Shown here piece after piece: positions 7,427-15,407 of a DNA stretch of 64,000 nucleotides (positions within the stretch are counted from its first letter, which is position 1; each line of letters opens with the position of its first letter). Made by a program: the position numbers and the translations under genes. Origin of the DNA: JBBQTQ01 sp038213135 (GTDB taxonomy: Bacteria; Actinomycetota; Thermoleophilia; Gaiellales; Gaiellaceae); NCBI GenBank assembly GCA_038213135.1, contig JBBQTQ010000002.1:10734-74733 (forward strand), read 5' to 3'. The notes beneath the pieces were generated by a model, which ran no database searches, was not told the origin of the DNA, and saw only the letters and a list, made by a program, of their open reading frames with translations.

Positions 7427-8448
7427 GCTGCTCTTGTGAGCATGATGGGCAGCCGACGCTGGCCGAGCTCGAGCTCGGCGCGATCCGGTCGTTGCTCGTC
7501 GAGCTGATCGAGGTTCAGGGGGGCGAGGTCGTCAGTGTCCCGAAGAAGTGGCGGCTGAACGCGTCGACGCCGTTTCACACGTTCAAGAGTCAGGGGGAGG
7601 GCGAGTTCCACGCGCTGAAGGTCGACAACCCTTCGGGCGCGATCCTCGAGGTCAGCTTCGGCGGCACGGCCCCGAACGCCGGCAACAGTGACGAGCGGGT
7701 ACCGGCGCAGACCGGCCGGGTCATCACCCGTCCGTTCGACGAGGTCTCTATTGGCTTTGACCCGGCGAACCTGCCGGGTGGCGACACGCTCATCTACGTC
7801 ACGCTCTACACGCGGGCGTTGCAGCCGACCACGTACGCGCTCACCGGGGCCGGGCTGACCGCCGACATTTCCGACCGGGCCGCCAGGCTGCTCGGGCACG
7901 TCACGGTCGACGCGTTCGGTGCCGCCGTCGACGTCACCGATCGCGCCGGCCGTTTGCTCGGCGCGGTCTCGCCGGCCGCGGCAAGCGTCTGGGACGTCTC
8001 GGATCGGGCGGGCCGCGCTGTCGGTGCCGTCTCGCCGGCCGCGGCAAGCGTCTGGGACGTCTCGGATCGGGCGGGGCGGGCCCTGGGGGTCATCGCTTCG
8101 ATCACGGCCGCCGTCGACGTCAGTGACCGGGCGGCCCGGCAGCTCGGACATGTGGTCGTTGATACGGAGCCGACGCCGGCGACGGGGACGCAGACCTCGG
8201 CGGCGAGCTCCGCGACGGACGTCGTGATTCTGGCGGCGAACGCGAACCGGAAGGGCGCCATGGTCTACAACGACTCGACGCAGATCCTCTACCTACTCCT
8301 GGCGAACGCTGTGTCGTCGGCGGCCGTGCACACCGTCCAGATCCCCGCCGGCGTCTACTACGAGGTGCCGTTCGGTTACGCCGGCGTTTTGAAGGGGCTG
8401 TGGGCGGCCGCGAACGGCAACGCCCGCGTGACCGAGGTCACGGCGTAG
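7423..8448 (+). CDS. Spike / receptor-binding protein with 21-residue repeats (341 aa)
   Basis: GTG start overlapping the previous stop. An N-terminal region (1-140) of beta-rich character precedes five ~21-residue repeats built on DVSDRAGRxLGxV (residues about 147-250), then a C-terminal domain of ~85 residues (GAMVYNDSTQILYLLL, IPAGVYYEVPFGYAG) of a type found at the ends of phage fibres and spikes. The repeats probably make an elongated shaft and the last domain the trimeric tip. No signal or membrane span. Likely exposed at the virion vertex; receptor unknown. Confidence 0.55.
   Translation: MSCSCEHDGQPTLAELELGAIRSLLVELIEVQGGEVVSVPKKWRLNASTPFHTFKSQGEGEFHALKVDNPSGAILEVSFGGTAPNAGNSDERVPAQTGRVITRPFDEVSIGFDPANLPGGDTLIYVTLYTRALQPTTYALTGAGLTADISDRAARLLGHVTVDAFGAAVDVTDRAGRLLGAVSPAAASVWDVSDRAGRAVGAVSPAAASVWDVSDRAGRALGVIASITAAVDVSDRAARQLGHVVVDTEPTPATGTQTSAASSATDVVILAANANRKGAMVYNDSTQILYLLLANAVSSAAVHTVQIPAGVYYEVPFGYAGVLKGLWAAANGNARVTEVTA
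7861..8172 (+). repeat. Five tandem ~63-bp coding repeats in the spike gene
   Basis: Five units of 20-21 codons. Units 2-4 are much closer at DNA level than the others: the run starting GCAAGCGTCTGGGACGTCTC occurs at 7981 and again at 8044, exactly 63 bases apart, inside a longer near-perfect duplication. The first and last units are diverged. Such structure allows shaft length to change by slippage or recombination without breaking the frame. Confidence 0.8.
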
Positions 8449-8449
8449 C

Positions 8450-9010
8450 GTGCCTCTCTGGCTCCCTTTCAGGGGGGAAGCGTCGGGGACGGTGTTTCCC
8501 GCGGCGCCGCTGAATGACGACGTCTACGTGTATGTCGCTGACGGGGCGAACGGCGTCTACTGGCGGTTCAAGTACCGCGCCGCGACGGGGAGATGGGTCT
8601 TCGTCGGCGGCTCGTCGCTCTTCGCTGAGGTGGCGGCCGCCGAGGGCCTTCCCGCTGACAGTGATGCCACCTACCGGGCTCTCGCGACCCCGGGGCCGTC
8701 CATCGCTCTGCCGTTCGCAGGGGACTACGGCGTCGAGATCGGAGCCAGGATCACTTGCGCAACCCAGGCCTCCACGGTCGCCCCCTCGGTGACTCGAATG
8801 AGCTACGACATTGGCGGCACCGGCGCCATCGACGCAGACGGGATTGATTACCAGATTGGAGCAGCGGCCGGGACGCTGGGGCGGCCGCGACGTAAGAACG
8901 GGCTAGGCGCTGTGACGTTGACCGCGAAGTACAGTCACGACGCGATCGGCACGGGGTACGGCGGCTTGTTCGTGAATCGGTGGATGCGGGTCTGGCCGGT
9001 GCAGAAGTGA
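8450..9010 (+). CDS. Putative vertex/fibre protein (186 aa)
   Basis: GTG start two bases after the spike gene stop. The N-terminal third (VYVYVADGANGVYWRFKYR, WVFVGGSS) resembles short beta-sandwich segments seen in phage tail-tip and fibre-associated proteins; the rest is beta-rich and ends in NRWMRVWPVQK. No catalytic motif. Position between the spike and the collar-domain protein suggests a receptor-binding accessory. Family assignment weak. Confidence 0.45.
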   Translation: MPLWLPFRGEASGTVFPAAPLNDDVYVYVADGANGVYWRFKYRAATGRWVFVGGSSLFAEVAAAEGLPADSDATYRALATPGPSIALPFAGDYGVEIGARITCATQASTVAPSVTRMSYDIGGTGAIDADGIDYQIGAAAGTLGRPRRKNGLGAVTLTAKYSHDAIGTGYGGLFVNRWMRVWPVQK

Positions 9011-9014
9011 CCAC

Positions 9015-9260
9015 GTGAGCGCGATCGCCACGGCTGCGGTCGCGGGGGGTTGCGGCATCGTCGCCACCCTGAGCGCCGCTTGGGTCAGCAGCCGGCTCCG
9101 GGTGATGCGCGCCGACCTCGACGCGTGCCTCCGCGACCGCCGGCAGCTCCGCCAGGTGCTGCAGCTCATCACCGGCGCCTTCGTCGGGCTGCTGCCCGAG
9201 CGGGAGCGTCTGGCGTTGCTCCGCACGATCAATGAGACGGTCAACGATCCTGCCGCCTGA
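9015..9260 (+). CDS. Small membrane protein with helical tail (81 aa)
   Basis: GTG start four bases after the previous stop. One N-terminal hydrophobic span (ATAAVAGGCGIVATLSAAWV) is followed by a long amphipathic, arginine-rich helix (RLRVMRADLDACLRDRRQ). The stop overlaps the next ATG. Could be a membrane tether or a spanin-like part; no family recognised. Confidence 0.5.
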   Translation: MSAIATAAVAGGCGIVATLSAAWVSSRLRVMRADLDACLRDRRQLRQVLQLITGAFVGLLPERERLALLRTINETVNDPAA

Positions 9261-9556
9261 TGCGCCCGTCGCATGAGCCGTCGACGCGGAAGTTTGGGCC
9301 GCTCGTCACCGCTGACGACTGGCAGGCCGTCCCGTATTCACTCCGGGGCGCCACAAAGCTGACCGTTTCGATCGCCGGGAACGGCGTCGAGGTGCAGCTC
9401 TCGCGGTCGCAGCCGCCGGAGCCGCCCACATGGGATGACTCGATCCCGTTGAGCGCCGGCGGTTGGACACACGCCGGCCTGTTCGGCCACTGGCGCTTCC
9501 GTTCGCAGACGCCTGGGGCGCCGGCGACCGTGTCCGGCGCGGCGTTCAGTGACTAG
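9260..9556 (+). CDS. Unknown provirus protein (98 aa)
   Basis: ATG at 9260 sharing bases with the previous stop. Soluble, beta-rich composition with several tryptophans (DDWQAVPYSLRG, GGWTHAGLFGHWRF). No motif recognised. Its 3' end overlaps the start of the collar-domain gene by 8 bases, so the two are probably translationally coupled structural proteins. Confidence 0.45.
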   Translation: MRPSHEPSTRKFGPLVTADDWQAVPYSLRGATKLTVSIAGNGVEVQLSRSQPPEPPTWDDSIPLSAGGWTHAGLFGHWRFRSQTPGAPATVSGAAFSD

Positions 9557-9794
9557 CCCGCCCAGCGCACCGGACGGGTATACGCCGGCGAGCCCGCGCG
9601 CGCTCGTCGCCGGCGACCTGATCCCCTACGCCGGCGCCCTGGTTCCCGCCAGTCGGCTCGCCTGCGACGGGAGCGCGGTCAGCCGCACCGCGTACGCCGC
9701 GTTGTTCGCCGCGGTCGGCGTCTTCTATGGGCCGGGTGACGGGGTCACGACGTTCAACGTGCCGCCCCTGCCCGGCTACACGATCGTCACCTAG
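9549..9794 (+). CDS. Tail-collar-domain protein (81 aa)
   Basis: GTG start. Residues ~22-78 match the phage tail collar pattern: GDLIPYAGALVPASRLACDG, then SRTAYAALFAAVGVFYGPGD, then TTFNVPPLPG. In tailed phages this domain joins fibre parts; here it forms almost the whole protein, in a genome without other tail genes, so it probably decorates a vertex spike. Domain call is good, role inferred. Confidence 0.7.
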   Translation: MTSPPSAPDGYTPASPRALVAGDLIPYAGALVPASRLACDGSAVSRTAYAALFAAVGVFYGPGDGVTTFNVPPLPGYTIVT

Positions 9795-9806
9795 AACGGG
9801 GAGGGG

Positions 9807-9902
9807 GTGAGCGAGATGCCACGCATGAAGCGCGACTCGAAGGGCCGCTTTCTCCGCAAGATCGGACGGAAGAAGAGCCACCGGCGCAAACGCCGCCGCT
9901 AG
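9807..9902 (+). CDS. Very basic 31-aa protein, possible DNA condenser
   Basis: GTG at 9807 after a strong purine ribosome-binding stretch (GGGGAGGGG). The product is 31 residues with 16 Arg/Lys: it begins MSEMPRMKRDSKGRF and ends in an unbroken basic tail (KKSHRRKRRR). Composition resembles adenovirus core peptide and other virion DNA-condensing peptides; this is an analogy, not homology. ATG codons at 9816 and 9825 would give even shorter forms. Confidence 0.55.
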   Translation: MSEMPRMKRDSKGRFLRKIGRKKSHRRKRRR

Positions 9903-9960
9903 CAACCCTGCCCGGCGCTGTTTGCCTGCGGCCGGGGACGCCCGCGAGTGTTCCCGGCCG

Positions 9961-10680
9961 ATGGCCCGGCTACTTCTGCTCGTCACTCCTGAGCTGCGCG
10001 GCCCCGACGTCTTCAAGGTTCAGAACGAGCTGCACAAGCTCGGCCACGCGTTCAACCCCGGCAAGCGCGACGGCGTCTACGGCACCGCGACCGCCGCCGC
10101 TGTGCGGCGGTTCCAGCGCGCCTACGGGTTACAGGTCGACGGGATCGTCGGCCCATTAACCCGCCAGTTGCTCGAGCAACCCGTGCTGCCGGCGCCGACG
10201 CAGGTGATGCCCGGCCGGGAGCCGCCCGGTGATCTGGCGCTCGCGTGGATGCGGGAGCGGCTCGGGATGGGGGAGACCCCGCCCGGCTCCAATCACAACC
10301 CGATCACCGAGGAGTTCCGGCTCGGCGACGTCGCCTGGTGCATGGAGACCGTGTCGCTCGCGTTCAAGCACGGCGCCGGCCTGATCCTCGGCGACCAGGC
10401 CCCAGCCCCCTGGGGGTACTGGCCTGATCGTGGCTTCGCCTACGTCGGCGCCTTCGAAGCCTGGGCCAAGACACGCGGCTACTGGATCGGCCGCTCAGCC
10501 CCGCAACCCGGCGACGTCGCCTGCTACTGGAACGCCGAGCACGTCGGCATCGTCGAGAAATACCTCGGCGGCGGCACCTTCCTCGCCCTCGAGGGGAACA
10601 CCGAGAACGAGCTCGGCCGCCGGCAGCGCTACATGACCGACCTCGACGGCCTCGCCCGCATCACCTGGACCAAGCCGTGA
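9961..10680 (+). CDS. Endolysin: peptidoglycan-binding plus CHAP domain (239 aa)
   Basis: Residues ~14-71 form a peptidoglycan_binding_1 domain (VFKVQNELHKLGHAF, AAAVRRFQRAYGLQVDGIVG). Residues ~90-239 are a CHAP-type amidase/endopeptidase: catalytic Cys127 in DVAWCMETVSLAF, His194 in NAEHVGIVEKY, and the polar third residue in LEGNTEN near 210-213. No signal peptide, so export needs the holin-like proteins that follow. ATG 9961 was chosen because it begins the conserved fold; no clear Shine-Dalgarno is visible. It would cleave host cell-wall peptide bonds at lysis. Confidence 0.8.
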   Translation: MARLLLLVTPELRGPDVFKVQNELHKLGHAFNPGKRDGVYGTATAAAVRRFQRAYGLQVDGIVGPLTRQLLEQPVLPAPTQVMPGREPPGDLALAWMRERLGMGETPPGSNHNPITEEFRLGDVAWCMETVSLAFKHGAGLILGDQAPAPWGYWPDRGFAYVGAFEAWAKTRGYWIGRSAPQPGDVACYWNAEHVGIVEKYLGGGTFLALEGNTENELGRRQRYMTDLDGLARITWTKP

Positions 10681-10865
10681 GCGAAGTCGCCGACCTCGAC
10701 GGCTTCCGCCGCCGCCGCGCCGTCCGCCAGGCGGGCGCCTACCTCGTCATCACCTGGGGCGTCCTGACCGTCCTCGCCCAGCTCTGGGCGGCACGCCGGC
10801 GCCTCGACGACGCGATCCGTCGCGCCGCCGACCTGCTCCCCAAAAAGGAAGAGGAGGCCGCCTGA
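10677..10865 (+). CDS. Holin-like small membrane protein (62 aa)
   Basis: GTG overlaps the endolysin stop. A charged start (DLDGFRRRRAVRQ) precedes one membrane span (GAYLVITWGVLTVLAQLWAA), then a charged helix ending KKEEEAA. Size, charge pattern and position directly after the endolysin suit a holin or holin partner. Stop overlaps the next ATG. Confidence 0.5.
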   Translation: MSEVADLDGFRRRRAVRQAGAYLVITWGVLTVLAQLWAARRRLDDAIRRAADLLPKKEEEAA

Positions 10866-11287
10866 TGGCGAGCAACCAGAACCCCGCGCAAAGCCTCAAC
10901 GCGCACCTGCCGGCGATCACCCCCGCGCAGATCATCGCCGCCGTCCAGGCCCTGATCGGGACGATCGTCGACCTCACCGCCACCCTCAGCCCCAACATGC
11001 GGCTCGGCCTGGCCGCCGGTATCGCATTGGTCTTCGTCGGCCTGCTCGTCGTCGACGCGTGGATCCGCCGCAACCGCGCCAAGCACCTCGGCGCCTTCCT
11101 CGCCAGCGGCATCCCCACAGTCGAGGAAGCCGTCTGGCAAGTCATGGAAGCCCTCGCCGCCGCCCGCGAGAAAGCCCCTGCCGCCGTCCCGGTCACCGTC
11201 CCTCAGCAGATCCCGCCGGAGCCACCGCAACCGGACAACGGGCCGCAAGTGACCCCAGGCGCACCCGTCGAGCGGACGGGAAGCTAG
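10865..11287 (+). CDS. Membrane protein with proline-rich tail (140 aa), possible holin partner
   Basis: ATG at 10865 overlaps the previous TGA. Residues ~20-45 are weakly hydrophobic, ~46-70 (LGLAAGIALVFVGLLVVDAW) a clear span, then a cytoplasmic-type basic helix and a proline-rich tail ending VERTGS before TAG at 11285. The same reading frame stays open after this TAG for another 209 codons with coding character (see 11288), so the 140-aa form may be the short product of a longer protein. Confidence 0.5.
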   Translation: MASNQNPAQSLNAHLPAITPAQIIAAVQALIGTIVDLTATLSPNMRLGLAAGIALVFVGLLVVDAWIRRNRAKHLGAFLASGIPTVEEAVWQVMEALAAAREKAPAAVPVTVPQQIPPEPPQPDNGPQVTPGAPVERTGS

Positions 11288-11917
11288 ATCGACCCGCGCG
11301 ACACACCACTCGTAGGCTCCGACCCCGCGCACACCCCCAGCACGGGCCGGAACCTACGGCCCCTGTTCGCCGGCTACGACCGCGGCGTCTTCGGCGGCTT
11401 CACCGCCGACCCCGACCTGATCGCCGCCTGCAAGGCCGCCGGCGCGTTCCTCGCCCTGCGACCCGCCGGCTACCTCGAGGCGCCGCCGTTCGAAACGTTC
11501 GTCTGGTACGGCGACGGCGACACCGCCGTCACCGGCTACCCAGCGATCGTTCAGGCCGAGAAACCAGCGGACGTGCCGATCGGCGACGGCGGCTGGGCCG
11601 TCACCAACATGGGCGTCCCCCCGGACGCCTACATCGCCGCCGGCTACACACAGGGCACGTTCGTCGAGTGCTACATCGGCGAAGACCCCCAACATCAGAA
11701 CCCCCGCGCGCAACTCTGGCAAGCCGACCACGACGGCTGGCCACACCCCCTCATCCCATGCTTCGGCGGCTACGACGGCGAGCCCCTGCTTCGTGACGTC
11801 CTGCCGCTGCTCGACGAGGTCGACGAGCCCCTGCGCGTCTACACCTTCGCGCTCTTCACCGGCCTCGACCCCTTGCGACCCGAAGACGCCGACACCCTCA
11901 AAACCTGGGGCCGCTAG
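11288..11917 (+). CDS. 209-codon coding region after an in-frame amber, no standard start
   Basis: In the same frame as the preceding gene, directly after TAG 11285-11287. The frame has coding-type third positions throughout, but the first ATG/GTG/TTG is GTG 11573, well inside the conserved-looking part. From LFAGYDRGVFGGF the sequence resembles an alpha/beta-barrel lysin-like domain (later AQLWQADHDGWPHPLIPCFG), though I cannot assign a family. Possibilities: amber readthrough making a 349-aa membrane-anchored protein, a rare start (ATC 11288 or CTG 11360), or a nonsense mutation. TAG is used as an ordinary stop by other genes of this provirus. Confidence 0.5.
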   Translation: MDPRDTPLVGSDPAHTPSTGRNLRPLFAGYDRGVFGGFTADPDLIAACKAAGAFLALRPAGYLEAPPFETFVWYGDGDTAVTGYPAIVQAEKPADVPIGDGGWAVTNMGVPPDAYIAAGYTQGTFVECYIGEDPQHQNPRAQLWQADHDGWPHPLIPCFGGYDGEPLLRDVLPLLDEVDEPLRVYTFALFTGLDPLRPEDADTLKTWGR

Positions 11918-11921
11918 AGCA

Positions 11922-12314
11922 CTACAGAAAGTGAAGCGGGGAGGGCGTCACGTCGCGCCACGCGCCCCCCGCGATGAACGAGCCGCAAAGCTTTGCGGCG
12001 TCGTAGGCGCCTGCACGGTCGTAGATCGAGAGCCACATTCGCGGGCCGTCCCGGACGGTGAGGCGACAGATCAAGCGGGGTGGCCGGTAGGCCGCTGGAA
12101 CCGGACGCCATCGCCAGTACCCGCCGCCGTGGCGCGTGAGCAGCGGCACGAGCCAGCCGGAGCAATTCTCGTCGACGTAGTTCGTCTCTCGGGTCGTCAG
12201 AACGAGCTGCACGGCCTCGGGACCGGAGGGCTCGTATACGACGCACGCGTGAACCGGTGTCCCGATCAGCACCGCGGCAAGGAGGGCGAGCACGCGCGCG
12301 ACTCTAGTACGCAT
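11922..12314 (-). CDS. Secreted cysteine-containing protein (130 aa)
   Basis: ATG start followed by a signal peptide (RTRVARVLALLAAVLIGTPVHA), cleaved near residue 23. The mature part has four cysteines (first right after the cleavage site, others near 52, 83 and 110), enough for two disulfides, and many aromatic residues. It lies on the opposite strand and converges with the last provirus gene, five bases away, so it may be the first chromosomal gene or a provirus cargo gene. No family recognised. Confidence 0.55.
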   Translation of the reverse strand: MRTRVARVLALLAAVLIGTPVHACVVYEPSGPEAVQLVLTTRETNYVDENCSGWLVPLLTRHGGGYWRWRPVPAAYRPPRLICRLTVRDGPRMWLSIYDRAGAYDAAKLCGSFIAGGAWRDVTPSPLHFL

Positions 12315-12571
12315 CCGGTCGGGCGTCTACACTCACGCGCCGTGACAAGAGCAAGCCGCCGCCTGAAGCGGGGCACCTACGTACCCGTGTCACAAAGTGC
12401 TGCTCGGCGTCGCCGGGATAGACAACTTCGCCAACTTGACAAAACGTTGGTTATCGTGCGCTGCGATTTTCGGAAAGACCGTCCTTGTTCAGCTATCGTT
12501 GCCGTCCCGCACGGGGTCTGGACTCGCGGGTTTCGATGATGGATGATCACGGGCAACCAACGGGGGGTTCG
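12315..12571. promoter_or_regulatory. Divergent control region before the sigma factor gene
   Basis: 257 bases without a gene. It holds a perfect TTGACA at 12436-12441 that is framed by the inverted repeat CCAAC (12431) / GTTGG (12446), the layout of a repressor or activator site over a -35 box. No good -10 box lies 16-18 bases downstream. This would drive the + strand sigma gene. No tRNA or attachment repeat was recognised here despite being next to the provirus end. Confidence 0.3.
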
Positions 12572-13624
<1,053 letters not shown>

Positions 13625-13625
13625 C

Positions 13626-13663
13626 CGCGGGTGAACCCCTGGTTCCCCCGCGAGCCCCCTCCT
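13626..13663 (+). repeat. Dispersed hairpin, copy A (3' of sigma gene)
   Basis: Arms CGCGGGTGAACC and GGTTCCCCCGCG with a CCT loop, followed by AGCCCCCTCCT. A second copy of all 38 bases sits at 57661 with only two differences, and those two fall on the same base pair (C-G here, T-A there), so pairing is kept. It starts directly after the sigma factor stop codon, suggesting a terminator or mRNA 3'-end element. Confidence 0.6.
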
Positions 13664-13674
13664 TCAGGTTGCAG

Positions 13675-14328
13675 ATGGCGCTCCGGACGTCGGCGGAGCC
13701 GGCGTCTGAATTGTTGATCGGCCTGTCCTCACCTAGATGCGTTCAGGCCGCAGCGGGCAAAGCCCGCCGCGGCGGCGCATTGAGCGGACGCGCCGCGCTC
13801 GTTCTCGGCGTTTTCGCACTTCTCAGCTCCTCGGCCGCCGCCGCTCAGCCAGGGTCCGATCCCTGGGGTCCGCTCCGCCGGGCGCTGCAGTTGCCGCAGC
13901 TCGCGCCCGGCGCCACTTGCCCGGTATCAACGCCGCACCGGCTCGACCAGGGACTCCCCATGGGGGTCGGTCGCGGCCCGGTCTATCCGCTGCCCTCCCT
14001 GTTCTCGCCCGACGATACCCACGGCGGCTGGCTGGCCTCGAAGACGATCTGGGCCTGGCCGCCGGGGCTCGTGAGCCGGCGTGTCCGCGTGCTCGTGCGC
14101 GGGCGGCGTCTGGACGCGTCCGGGCCGATGCGCTTTCAGCTCGGCCCGCAATGGGATACCGCCCCGGTCACGCAGGAGCTGCACATCGATACGACCCAGA
14201 GAGTTGGATCGTTCACGGATAGCAGGTGGGGCACGACGGTGACGTTGCTGCTCGTGCAGGCGCCGGGTTGCTACGGCCTCCAGCTCGACTCGGCGCGCGG
14301 CACGAGCACGATCGTCGTCGAAGCCTAG
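13675..14328 (+). CDS. Secreted protein of unknown function (up to 217 aa)
   Basis: A hydrophobic signal segment ([20 protein letters not shown]) lies at residues ~38-58 when started at ATG 13675; a TTG at 13780 would give a normal 20-residue signal peptide (182 aa total), so the true start is uncertain. The mature part is proline/tryptophan-rich with two cysteines and looks beta-sandwich-like ([30 protein letters not shown]). The last four bases overlap the end of the convergent sigma gene. Family unknown. Confidence 0.55.
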   Translation: MALRTSAEPASELLIGLSSPRCVQAAAGKARRGGALSGRAALVLGVFALLSSSAAAAQPGSDPWGPLRRALQLPQLAPGATCPVSTPHRLDQGLPMGVGRGPVYPLPSLFSPDDTHGGWLASKTIWAWPPGLVSRRVRVLVRGRRLDASGPMRFQLGPQWDTAPVTQELHIDTTQRVGSFTDSRWGTTVTLLLVQAPGCYGLQLDSARGTSTIVVEA

Positions 14329-15314
14329 GCCTGGAGATACAGGTACAGCTCGGGCGCGACCTTGCGCAGTTCCTTCAGCGCCCGTGATTCCAGCTGGCGC
14401 ACGCGCTCTCGCGTGATGCCGAGATCCTTGCCGACTTCCTCGAGCGTGAGCGGCGTGGCGCCGCCGAGGCCGAAGCGGCTCGTCAGCACCTGCCGCAACC
14501 GGGGCTTGAGCTGACCGAGGGCCACAGCGAGCTCCCGGGAGCGGAGCCGAGATGAGGTCATCTCCTCCGGCAGGTCGGCGTTGACGTCCTCGATCATGTC
14601 GGAGTAGACGCTCTCGCCGTCGCCGACCGGGGTCTCGAGCGAGATCGGGTCCTCGACCAGCGCGAGCAGGTCTCTGACCTTGGCCTCCGTGAGGCCGCTC
14701 TCCTCGGCGAGCTCGACGAGGTTGGGCTCGCGGTTCAGCTTCTGGGTGACGTTGCGGCGGGCGCGCATCACACGGCGCACCTGCTCGGCCACGTGGACGG
14801 GCAGGCGGATCGTGCGGCCCTGGTCGGCTAGCGCCCGGGTCACGGACTGCCTGATCCACCAGGTCGCGTAGGTCGAAAGCTTGTAGCCCATCCGGTAGTC
14901 GAACTTCTCGACCGCGCGGATCAGGCCGAGATTGCCTTCCTGGATCAGGTCGAGGAGCGGCACGCCGGCCTTCGAGTAGTTGCGGGTGATCGACATGACG
15001 AGCCTGAGGTTCGCCTCGACGAGACGGCGCTTGGCGTCCTCGTCGCCCTCGTCCTTGCGGCGGGCGAGCTCGCGCTCCTCTGCCGGTGTCAGGAGGCGGC
15101 CGTCGCCGAGTCCGCGAACATAGAGCTTGAGCGGGTCGGAGACCTGCGGAGAGGAGGGCTCTTCGACTTCGTCCTCGTCCTCCTCGACGACGACCTCTGC
15201 CGGGTCGTCGAGCTCGGCCTCGTCCTCGACCTGCGGCAGGAGCTCGAGGTGCGGCTCGGCGACCGGGAGGAGGTCGACCGCAGGGGTGAGGTCTGGCAGG
15301 GGCCGTTGCTCCAT
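14325..15314 (-). CDS. RNA polymerase sigma factor, sigma-70 family (SigA-like)
   Basis: 329 aa. A very acidic N-terminus (residues 25-55) replaces region 1.1, as in actinobacterial SigA/HrdB-type factors. Then region 1.2 ([17 protein letters not shown]), region 2 ([31 protein letters not shown]), region 3 and region 4 ([32 protein letters not shown]). It directs core RNA polymerase to -35/-10 promoters. Its gene is divergent from the amidotransferase gene, sharing a 93-base control region, and converges with the secreted-protein gene by a four-base overlap. Confidence 0.9.
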   Translation of the reverse strand: MEQRPLPDLTPAVDLLPVAEPHLELLPQVEDEAELDDPAEVVVEEDEDEVEEPSSPQVSDPLKLYVRGLGDGRLLTPAEERELARRKDEGDEDAKRRLVEANLRLVMSITRNYSKAGVPLLDLIQEGNLGLIRAVEKFDYRMGYKLSTYATWWIRQSVTRALADQGRTIRLPVHVAEQVRRVMRARRNVTQKLNREPNLVELAEESGLTEAKVRDLLALVEDPISLETPVGDGESVYSDMIEDVNADLPEEMTSSRLRSRELAVALGQLKPRLRQVLTSRFGLGGATPLTLEEVGKDLGITRERVRQLESRALKELRKVAPELYLYLQA

Positions 15315-15407
15315 TGCTTTCCACCTATCGGCAGCAGCTTCGGGCGCTCCCCTAGCTCGTTCGAGTGATGCGGCGGATGTCGGGTGGCTCCGCTACCTTC
15401 TCTTGAC

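Larger units (their letters stand above)
1..11917 (+). mobile_element. Provirus (right-hand part), tailless tectivirus-like
   Basis: About 27 tightly packed co-directional genes, most under 150 codons and many with one predicted membrane span, linked by GTGA, TGATG or TAGTG overlaps. Order is packaging ATPase, small membrane proteins, capsid-like protein, more membrane proteins, lytic protein, spike and collar proteins, endolysin, holin-like proteins. That order (ATPase just before the major capsid protein, then membrane proteins) is known from tectiviruses and related double jelly-roll viruses. No terminase, portal, protease-scaffold, tape measure or sheath gene is present, which argues against a tailed phage. 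The left end, with integrase and replication genes, is outside the window. The right end is placed after the last co-directional gene because a minus-strand gene and then a sigma factor follow; no attachment site was recognised. The virus class is inferred. Confidence 0.7.

Noticed and set aside
11918..12571. tRNA-type attachment site at the provirus right end
   Set aside because: No tRNA gene or part of one, and the left end is not available to look for a matching direct repeat.
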